The notes under the pieces: model-generated
Databases searched by the model: none
What the model was told of the DNA's origin: nothing
What the model saw: the letters and a program-made list of their open reading frames with translations, nothing else
Shown: positions 1 to 5,453 of the stretch, one piece after another
Layout of the letters: each line of letters begins with the position of its first letter
How positions within the stretch are numbered: the first letter of the stretch is position 1
Made by a program: the position numbers and the translations under genes
Assembly (NCBI GenBank): GCA_002441395.1
Contig: DJVZ01000014.1
Location: 1 to 12,153, forward strand
Source: Spirochaetaceae bacterium UBA6243
GTDB taxonomy: Bacteria > Spirochaetota > Spirochaetia > Treponematales > Rectinemataceae
Length of the DNA stretch: 12,153 bases
Reading direction: 5' to 3'

Positions 1-525
1 GGCAGCCCCGTCTGGGATGCGATCTATAGCGCAAAATGGTGGATTACCGGAGGTTTTGGCTTAATCCTGGCATATGCAGTGATTCGCTGGTTCAACGCGG
101 ATGAAAGGATCGCCTGGGTGGTTGCGACGCGGGATTTTGCGCTGCAAATTCTGCCCCTTTTGTTTGGAGGAGTGCTGGTCGCAGGCTTTTTGCTCGGAAG
201 ACCGGGCCACGAAGCGCTCATTCCGAATGCATGGATTGCGGGGCTCGTCGGAGGCAATTCCCTCTTTGCGAACGCATTCGCTGCGATCGCGGGCGCGCTC
301 ATGTATTTCGCGACGCTCACCGAGATTCCCATCGTGCAGGGCTTGCTGGGTGCCGGAATGGGCCAGGGGCCCGCACTTGCGCTGCTTCTTGCCGGACCAA
401 GTCTTTCGCTGCCTTCTATGCTTGTCATTGCCGGCGAGATCGGCTGGAAAAAGACGCTCACCTATGTCGGGCTTGTGGTGGTTATGTCCACGCTTGCGGG
501 AATGTTGTTCGGAACACTTGCCTAG
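1..525 (+). CDS. DUF318/ArsP-type permease, C-terminal part (5' end outside window)
   Basis: The reading frame is open from the first base and ends at TAG 523-525, so only the last 174 residues are visible. They form a hydrophobic integral-membrane protein with several predicted membrane segments separated by short charged loops. The stretches YFATLTEIPIV and GMGQGPALALLLAGPSLSLP match the conserved C-terminal half of the predicted permease family DUF318 (Pfam ArsP_1, PF03773). Some members of that family export organoarsenicals, and many have unknown substrates. The N-terminal half, where family members carry the rest of the transport path, is missing only because of the window edge. No arsR or thioredoxin-like partner is visible here, so an arsenic role cannot be claimed. 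Family assignment is fairly firm; the substrate is unknown. Confidence 0.85.
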   Translation, partial: GSPVWDAIYSAKWWITGGFGLILAYAVIRWFNADERIAWVVATRDFALQILPLLFGGVLVAGFLLGRPGHEALIPNAWIAGLVGGNSLFANAFAAIAGALMYFATLTEIPIVQGLLGAGMGQGPALALLLAGPSLSLPSMLVIAGEIGWKKTLTYVGLVVVMSTLAGMLFGTLA

Positions 526-676
526 TTTGCTCATAAAAGGGAATATCAGCCATGGCTTCGGGAGCGCGAGCCGATTGTGATTTGCTGGCTTATTGCGACA
601 GGGCCGCTTTCCAATGACGCCGTAACACTGTAAAGTAGCCTCTGAAACTCTATATATTGAAAAAAGGAGGCCTGTC
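526..676. other. Intergenic region between permease and cupin gene
   Basis: This 151-nt stretch has no convincing ORF. No hairpin followed by a T-run marks the end of the permease gene. An AT-rich TATATATT stretch at 651-658 could act as a -10 element for the cupin gene, but no good -35 lies 16-18 nt upstream and the leader would be only about 12 nt. A strong Shine-Dalgarno (AGGAGG, 665-670) closes the region. Confidence 0.5.
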
Positions 677-1027
677 GTGTTTGGGAAACATTCAAATACG
701 GGCTTTCATGAAACATTGCCGGGGAATCACATTAAAACCCTGTGCTATGGCGCACATACCCTTCTTGTTGAAGTCCGGCTTGAAAAAAAAGCACAACTGC
801 CCGAGCACAAACATCCTTATGAGCAAACCGGCTATCTTGTCTCTGGGCGCATTCGGATGAATATAGCAGGCAATGTACGGGAACTGGAGTCTGGTGACAG
901 CTGGTGCATTCCCATGGATGCGCTGCATAAAGTCGATGTGCTCGAAGATGCCGTCGTGGTCGAGGCTTTCAGTCCTACACGCGAAGAATATATTAAGTAT
1001 AAAAATGATAATGATATAGTGTCATGA
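677..1027 (+). CDS. Small single-domain cupin protein
   Basis: This 116-residue protein is a single conserved cupin barrel (Cupin_2 type). Cupin motif 1 is seen as PEHKHPYEQTGYLVSG (residues 42-57), with likely metal ligands H44, H46 and Q50 (Glu in many relatives). Motif 2 is GDSWCIPMDALHKV (73-86) with the fourth ligand H84. Such small cupins bind a divalent metal and act as isomerases, dioxygenases or ligand-binding proteins; the sequence alone does not choose between these. The GTG start at 677 is preferred because AGGAGG lies 6 nt upstream; a longer frame-shifted ORF there is a shadow. The TGA overlaps the ATG of the HAD gene (ATGA, 1024-1027), implying translational coupling and a shared pathway, perhaps sugar or sugar-phosphate handling (inference). 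Confidence 0.88.
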   Translation: MFGKHSNTGFHETLPGNHIKTLCYGAHTLLVEVRLEKKAQLPEHKHPYEQTGYLVSGRIRMNIAGNVRELESGDSWCIPMDALHKVDVLEDAVVVEAFSPTREEYIKYKNDNDIVS

Positions 1028-1761
1028 AATCGAATTCTTCATCTCATGCCGGCCGCTCTGCTTTCCGCGCTGTCCTCTTCGATATGGACGGAGTGCTCGT
1101 CGATTCCGAGCGCCTTATCGCTGAGGCCGCCAGGCGGATGTTTGCCGAGCGTTACGGACTCGAGGTGCAATACGAGGATTTTACGCCTTTTGTGGGGGCG
1201 GGGGAGAACCGCTACATAGGTGGCGTGGCGGAACGCTATGGCCTTTCCATCGATATTGTCTCGGCGAAGGCGTGGACCTATGAGATATACGGCCAACTCG
1301 CGCGTCAGCATGGAGCAGGCATGCGGGCGATGCCCGGTGCCGTCGACTATGTGCGGGCATGTCGGGCCTACGGGCTGAAGACAGCGCTTGCATCGGCAGC
1401 GGACAGAGTCAAGGTGCTTATCAATCTGGACTATCTCGGTCTGACCCCTGACGAGTTCGATACCATGCTGACCGGAGGAGACGTGACCCACAAGAAACCC
1501 CATCCCGAAATATATCTCAGCGCCGCTGAACGCCTCGGCGCCGCGCCCTCTGCCTGCATTGTGGTTGAGGATGCGGTGAACGGTACGATCGCGGGCGTCC
1601 GAGCAGGGGCGCGCGTGCTTGGCATCACGTCGAGTTTCCCGGAAGGTGCGTTGAGAAAAGCAGGGGCTTCCTGGACGGCACCCGACCTTGCCCGGGCGCC
1701 CCTGCCGTGGAAATTGACCGCCGTCCCTGTCGTCGGGGATCCTTCAGGAGGCGGCCTCTAG
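1024..1761 (+). CDS. HAD-superfamily phosphatase/phosphomutase, beta-phosphoglucomutase-like
   Basis: This 245-residue protein carries all four HAD motifs. Motif I is FDMDGVLVDS with nucleophile D20 and acid/base D22. Motif II is ALASAA with S124. Motif III is K158 in THKKPHPE, and motif IV is VVEDAVNG with E182 and D183. A helical C1 cap lies at about residues 30-100. The DxDGxxxDS form and the KPxPE-VVEDA pattern place it in the subfamily that holds beta-phosphoglucomutase, phosphoglycolate phosphatase and sugar-phosphate phosphatases; the substrate is not determined. The start overlaps the stop of the cupin gene and has no strong Shine-Dalgarno of its own, which fits coupled translation. 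The stop (1759-1761) lies inside the end of the opposing radical SAM gene, an 18-nt tail-to-tail overlap. The last ~25 residues lack motif character. Confidence 0.92.
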   Translation: MKSNSSSHAGRSAFRAVLFDMDGVLVDSERLIAEAARRMFAERYGLEVQYEDFTPFVGAGENRYIGGVAERYGLSIDIVSAKAWTYEIYGQLARQHGAGMRAMPGAVDYVRACRAYGLKTALASAADRVKVLINLDYLGLTPDEFDTMLTGGDVTHKKPHPEIYLSAAERLGAAPSACIVVEDAVNGTIAGVRAGARVLGITSSFPEGALRKAGASWTAPDLARAPLPWKLTAVPVVGDPSGGGL

Positions 1762-3198
1762 GCTCGCGTCGTCCTTTGTTTTCTTCAGCTTTTTTTCAAG
1801 GATCGCGCGATTTCTCTCCTGCTCTTCGTCTTTCCTTTTCTGGGCTTCGAGATAGTGTGGCAGTTCTCCTGCCCATAGTTTTTCTGAAACGGGTGTCCAT
1901 TTGGCAGCGGCGGGAGCGCACTTTGCCGTGAGATCGTCGACATCCTCCTTGTCTATGGGCTGTGTGGAATGGGCTCCGGAGGCTTTCACCATCTCCGCGA
2001 GCATACCGGGGTTGTCCAGCAGAGGACAGGGCCTCAGATGGTTTTCATTGAATGGCTGATGGGCGGCATACTGCTTGAAGATCGGCGAGCGCAGTGCATC
2101 CAGCAGGGAAACATCGTGAATGTTTACGTTTGAGTAATGGATGAAGGCGCACGGCTCCACATCCCCCGCGGCATTGATGTGCAGGTAGCTTCTTCCCCCC
2201 GCGATGCACCCGTTGACATATTGTCCGTCATTCCAGAAATCGATGAGGAAGATCGGTTTCGTGTCGCGCATCCTGCGGACCCAGTGGAACATGTACTCGC
2301 GCTGTTCGGGCTTTGCGAGCAGGCTTGTATCTGCATCTTTGCCCAGCGGCATATAGGTGAAATACCAGCCGAAAGCACAGCCCTGTTCGATCAGGAAATC
2401 GAGGAATTTTTCGTCGCCCACCGCTTCGGTGTTCTTGGAATGCCAGCATGCGCTGAACCCGAAGGGAGCGCCGTATTTCTTCATGTTCTGCATGCCACGG
2501 ATGACCTTCTGATAGGTGCCGTTGCCACGGCGGAAATCCGTGGCATCTTCAAAACCTTCAATGCTGAACGCGAGTCCGAAATTGCCGACTTCTGCGAGCG
2601 CCTTCGCGAACGCGTCGTCGACCAGTGTCCCATTGGTAAAGGCCAGAAATATGCAGTCGCTATGGACCTTCGCAAGCTTGAGCAGATCATCTTTCCGCAC
2701 CGTGGGCTCGCCCCCTGAATAGATGTAGAAATAGACGCCAAGCTCCTTGCCTTCGCGAATGATGCGGTCGAGGAGGGCATAGTCCATGGAATCGGTCTTG
2801 TCGTATTCGGCGGCCCAGCATCCCTTGCAGTGCAGATTGCATGCGCTCGTGGGATCCATGAGGATGGCCCAGGGGATATTGCATTTGTATTTGACTTTGA
2901 GCATAGACGTCCTGTCCGCGCCGACCATCGCTGAATTGAGCACGAAGTTCGATAAGAAACTCTTGCGGACATTGGGCGCGAGTTCACTGAATGCACGCAT
3001 GATAAGGCCCCGGTAAGGATTGGCGGGGTCCTGCATGACTTTTTTGGCTGTCGCGATCTGACGCTTCATGTCTTCCCGGTAAGTGAAGGGCATGAGGACG
3101 TCCGCGATCTTTGGGATGTTTTTTTCAGGATTCCTGTTGAGATACCGCAAGGTGACATTCAATGCCGTACTTCCCACCGCATACGAAATGGTATTCAT
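1744..3198 (-). CDS. Radical SAM protein with SPASM-like C-terminal cysteines, function unassigned
   Basis: This is a 484-residue cytoplasmic radical SAM enzyme. The signature CNLHCKGC gives the cluster ligands C120, C124 and C127, preceded by WAILMDPTSA. The SAM-binding GGEP is at 162-165 in a YIYSGGEP context. A second cysteine set (C331, C350, C391, possibly C427) in NGCIAGG, DVEPCAF and LRPCPLLDNP suggests an auxiliary Fe-S cluster of SPASM/twitch type. The ~105 residues before the signature form a helical extension, and residues 445-484 form a charged, Lys/Glu-rich probable coiled coil. I recognise a conserved family of anaerobes with this layout but know no proven reaction for this member. 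Radical SAM enzymes that join lipid tails or modify peptides are possible analogues only. The start has a strong GGAGG Shine-Dalgarno 4 nt upstream. It lies 101 nt downstream of a TetR gene, its likely regulator. Confidence 0.92.
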   Translation of the reverse strand: MNTISYAVGSTALNVTLRYLNRNPEKNIPKIADVLMPFTYREDMKRQIATAKKVMQDPANPYRGLIMRAFSELAPNVRKSFLSNFVLNSAMVGADRTSMLKVKYKCNIPWAILMDPTSACNLHCKGCWAAEYDKTDSMDYALLDRIIREGKELGVYFYIYSGGEPTVRKDDLLKLAKVHSDCIFLAFTNGTLVDDAFAKALAEVGNFGLAFSIEGFEDATDFRRGNGTYQKVIRGMQNMKKYGAPFGFSACWHSKNTEAVGDEKFLDFLIEQGCAFGWYFTYMPLGKDADTSLLAKPEQREYMFHWVRRMRDTKPIFLIDFWNDGQYVNGCIAGGRSYLHINAAGDVEPCAFIHYSNVNIHDVSLLDALRSPIFKQYAAHQPFNENHLRPCPLLDNPGMLAEMVKASGAHSTQPIDKEDVDDLTAKCAPAAAKWTPVSEKLWAGELPHYLEAQKRKDEEQERNRAILEKKLKKTKDDASLEAAS

Positions 3199-3214
3199 GA
3201 TTCCTCCCTGTCGT

Positions 3215-3242
3215 TTTATATCTTGAACACGGGGTCTTTCAA
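3215..3242 (-). promoter_or_regulatory. Sigma70-like promoter for the radical SAM gene
   Basis: Read on the minus strand, TTGAAA (3242-3237) and TATAAA (3220-3215) are separated by 16 nt and match the -35 and -10 consensus at five of six positions each. Transcription would begin near 3208, leaving a very short leader that just includes the Shine-Dalgarno. This would let the radical SAM gene be expressed apart from the upstream TetR gene. The match is by eye only. Confidence 0.4.
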
Positions 3243-3272
3243 AATAAATGCAAAATGCATTTATTCCCCCGT
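3229..3272 (-). promoter_or_regulatory. Nested inverted repeat between TetR and radical SAM genes
   Basis: A perfect 10-bp inverted repeat (AATAAATGCA at 3243-3252, TGCATTTATT at 3256-3265, 3-nt loop) is enclosed by a 6-bp outer pair (ACGGGG at 3229-3234, CCCCGT at 3267-3272). The inner palindrome abuts the putative -35 of the radical SAM gene, so it may be an operator. As RNA it may instead form a stem-loop between the two genes. No T-run follows it, so it is not a standard terminator. Confidence 0.5.
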
Positions 3273-3299
3273 TTCATGGCGTTTCGCCTTTTTCCGAAC

Positions 3300-3875
3300 T
3301 CAGGTGCCGAGCATATGCAGAATTGAGCCTATGTTATTCTGGATGAAAGCACCATCAGTGAAAAGAGAATGCATGATGCTGCTCTCGATGAGGGAGAAAA
3401 AGAGCGTCGTGGCAAATGCGGTCTGCGAAGAAGGAAGCAGCGAAGTTTCGCCGGCAAAGAGCATTTCGATTTTATTGCGAAGTGCTTTTGTGGCTTCATC
3501 GAGCGCTTCCGCGAGGTGAGTGTTCTCCCGTTTCAGCCTGAGCGCAAGATCGAGGATGATTGAAGTATACTTGCCCTCCCCGATATCGTTGGTGAAAACT
3601 TGGTATATCTTCTGAAGCTTCTGCGCGAGGCTCAATTCCTGTTGCCGAATGATGAGTTCAATTTTCTTGGCAATGGTGTCAAGCAGCTCACTGACTGCAT
3701 AATGGAAAATTTCATCCTTGTTCTTGAAGTAATTGTAGACATTGGTTCGACTCAACCCACACGCATCGGCAATTTCGCCAAAGCTCGCGGCATAGTAGCC
3801 GCGCTGGGCAAAGAGTTCGAGCGCTAAGTCCGCAATCTTACGTTTTCTCTCTTCATGATCAACCATTTTAGGCAT
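3300..3875 (-). CDS. TetR/AcrR-family transcriptional regulator
   Basis: This 191-residue protein begins with a canonical TetR N-terminal DNA-binding domain. Helix 1 is RKIADLALELFAQRGYYAAS, and the helix-turn-helix with its tail is FGEIADACGLSRTNVYNYFKNKDEIF (residues about 32-57). The rest is an all-helical ligand-binding and dimer domain without a recognisable effector site. Family members are usually repressors released by a small molecule. The start at 3875 is supported by GAGGAG 6 nt upstream (3887-3882). An 18-bp perfect palindrome 42 nt before the start is the likely operator. It lies between this gene and the divergent DUF401 permease, so the regulator may control itself, the downstream radical SAM gene and possibly the permease. 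The effector cannot be inferred. Confidence 0.93.
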   Translation of the reverse strand: MPKMVDHEERKRKIADLALELFAQRGYYAASFGEIADACGLSRTNVYNYFKNKDEIFHYAVSELLDTIAKKIELIIRQQELSLAQKLQKIYQVFTNDIGEGKYTSIILDLALRLKRENTHLAEALDEATKALRNKIEMLFAGETSLLPSSQTAFATTLFFSLIESSIMHSLFTDGAFIQNNIGSILHMLGT

Positions 3876-3916
3876 GAGAGACTCCTCTTCGAGAGCAAAA
3901 CCTTCCCTGTCTTTTT

Positions 3917-3934
3917 ATTGACAGTATTGTCAAT
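3917..3934. promoter_or_regulatory. 18-bp perfect palindrome, putative TetR operator
   Basis: ATTGACA (3917-3923) and TGTCAAT (3928-3934) form a perfect inverted repeat around the 4-nt spacer GTAT. Size, symmetry and location just upstream of a TetR gene are typical of an autoregulatory TetR operator. It overlaps the -10 of the minus-strand promoter candidate, so binding there would block transcription of the TetR gene. Confidence 0.65.
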
Positions 3935-3960
3935 TTAATGCAACTTTTGCCGGGTGTCAA
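3932..3960 (-). promoter_or_regulatory. Putative promoter of the TetR gene
   Basis: On the minus strand TTGACA (3960-3955, perfect -35) is followed after 17 nt by TAAATT (3937-3932, four of six -10 bases). The start point would fall near 3925, inside the 18-bp palindrome, giving a leader of about 50 nt. A second TTGACA lies within the palindrome itself but lacks a -10 at proper distance. Confidence 0.4.
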
Positions 3961-4063
3961 GAGTCAAAGAAAAACTATTCAATCATTCGTACGTGTCATA
4001 TGGACTTTGGGCTGATTTGTTGCTCTTGTGCAGAGTATCAAGGGCAGGTTATTTTAAGGCACT

Positions 4064-5383
4064 ATGTTCAGCATCCCTGCACTCATAAAAATACTGGTGA
4101 TTTTTTCGCTGGTCGTGATCGCCACCGCGAAGCATGTGCACCTCGGGCTGGCCGCCGCAATTGGCGGTATTGTCATTGCGCTGTGGCAAGGCCTGACCCC
4201 TGCTGCTGTCGCAGTTGCTGCCGTCAGGGAACTGCTCAATCCTGACCTGATTTTGCTTGTGGTTCTTCTTGCTGCGATCATGGCGTTTTCTGCGGCGATG
4301 AAGAAATCAGGCGCAATGGATACGTTTGCCAATGCTATCGCCGAGGCGGCGCCTTCACGGAGGGTTGCGCTCGCGATTACGCCGCTCCTGATCGGCACTC
4401 TTCCCATGCCGGGGGGTGCAATAATCTCGGCACCTCTGGTTGGCGCCATGAACGATGACGACTCCCGAAGTCCGGAAACGCTCTCGGCGATCAATTATTG
4501 GTTTCGTCATATTCTGGAGCTTATCTGGCCATTATATCCGGCTTTCATCCTGACAGCCGGGCTGACAAAGCTGCCCATAACGACGCTCATGGTACTGAAC
4601 CTCTATGCGCCGATCACACTGTTTACGCTCGGGCTTATTTTCATTTTGCCCAGGGGCAGGGAATCGACCGCCCACCCGCGGCTTGAGCAGGACAGTGCGC
4701 CGCGCAAGCTCGAGAAGACAAAATTGCACCGCCTTGTGCGCGGCATTGCGCCTCTCGGCATTGTGCTGGGCAGTTATATTGTGCTTGATGTCATATGGGA
4801 GCTGGCTGCGCCGCGCCTCGGCCTTGATGCAACTACCAAATCGCTTGTCGGACGCTATGCGCCGGTGCTGTGCGGGATTGTAATCGGTTCGCTGTATCTT
4901 GTGAAAATCGCCGGTGGACCGCAGATATTCAAAAAGAGCATCACAAAGTCTACTTTGGGATTGATTGCGGTTGTTATTGGCATTCGGATTTTTTCAGCGC
5001 TCATGAACGCTGCGGACTTGGCGCACGCCGCATCGATAGAACTCGCGAGCGCGGGAATCCCCTCGATCATTGTCATTGCGCTTTTGCCATTCATCTCGGG
5101 AATCGTGACCGGCGTGGGGCTGGGATATGTCGGGCTCTCCATGCCGATCGTGCTCGGGCTCATCTCATCGTCCGGCATTCCTTTCAAAGCAGGGGTTGTG
5201 ATTGCGGGCGCATTTGGCTATGCGGGCATGATGTTTTCGCCACTCCATGTCTGCATGGTGGTCACGGTTCAGCACTTTAAGGCAACCTTACCGTCGACAA
5301 TACGCAAATTTGCCCTGCCGCTGGGTATTTTTGTTGCCATAGCAAGCGTCTATGGCGCCATTTTAATGACGGTAATGAAATGA
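4064..5383 (+). CDS. DUF401-family integral membrane permease
   Basis: This 439-residue, very hydrophobic protein with roughly ten or more membrane segments matches the DUF401 family (PF04165) of the ion-transporter superfamily. Diagnostic stretches are TLPMPGGAIISAPLVGAM (residues 112-129), the helix-breaking PFISGIVTGVGLGYVGLSMP (342-361) and FSPLHVCMVVT (391-401). A charged cytoplasmic loop at about 198-225 divides two halves that each carry one Gly/Pro-rich segment, as expected for the inverted-repeat build of this superfamily. It sits in the inner membrane; related families carry organic anions or sodium and protons, but the DUF401 substrate is unknown. It diverges from the TetR gene and may share its operator, which would make it an exporter or importer of the effector (inference). 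The gene after it is convergent, so it is likely transcribed alone. Confidence 0.9.
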   Translation: MFSIPALIKILVIFSLVVIATAKHVHLGLAAAIGGIVIALWQGLTPAAVAVAAVRELLNPDLILLVVLLAAIMAFSAAMKKSGAMDTFANAIAEAAPSRRVALAITPLLIGTLPMPGGAIISAPLVGAMNDDDSRSPETLSAINYWFRHILELIWPLYPAFILTAGLTKLPITTLMVLNLYAPITLFTLGLIFILPRGRESTAHPRLEQDSAPRKLEKTKLHRLVRGIAPLGIVLGSYIVLDVIWELAAPRLGLDATTKSLVGRYAPVLCGIVIGSLYLVKIAGGPQIFKKSITKSTLGLIAVVIGIRIFSALMNAADLAHAASIELASAGIPSIIVIALLPFISGIVTGVGLGYVGLSMPIVLGLISSSGIPFKAGVVIAGAFGYAGMMFSPLHVCMVVTVQHFKATLPSTIRKFALPLGIFVAIASVYGAILMTVMK

Positions 5384-5453
5384 GGGGGGATGAGGGGCGC
5401 GCCTATTCAACCCTTCCGGGGGGCCTCACTGCCGCCGCGGCGCTTGCCGGACA
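5384..5453. terminator. Convergent intergenic region with weak hairpin
   Basis: The 70-nt GC-rich gap between the converging permease and patatin genes contains GGCGCT (5439-5444) and AGCGCC (5456-5461), a 6-bp stem with an 11-nt loop that overlaps the patatin stop codon. No T-run follows on either strand, so an intrinsic terminator is possible but poorly supported. Confidence 0.25.

Larger units (their letters stand above)
3876..4063. other. Divergent intergenic region, TetR gene and DUF401 permease
   Basis: This 188-nt control region separates two divergently transcribed genes. It holds the TetR-side Shine-Dalgarno, the 18-bp palindrome and a minus-strand promoter candidate, each listed separately. 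On the permease side I find only a modest TAAGG ribosome site at 4055-4059 and no convincing -35/-10 pair. The stretch 3955-3967 contains two further GTCAA half-site-like words. Confidence 0.6.

Noticed and set aside
61..534. Long minus-strand ORFs opposite the permease fragment
   Set aside because: They oppose a frame with clear DUF318 permease motifs; their composition is polar and low in hydrophobic core, typical of antisense shadows.
653..658. TATATT as a firm -10 promoter element for the cupin gene
   Set aside because: No acceptable -35 lies at the right distance and the start point would fall in the Shine-Dalgarno.
2137..2718. 193-codon plus-strand ORF inside the radical SAM gene
   Set aside because: It is antisense to the well-supported radical SAM reading frame, lacks a ribosome site and resembles no known family; a GC-driven shadow.
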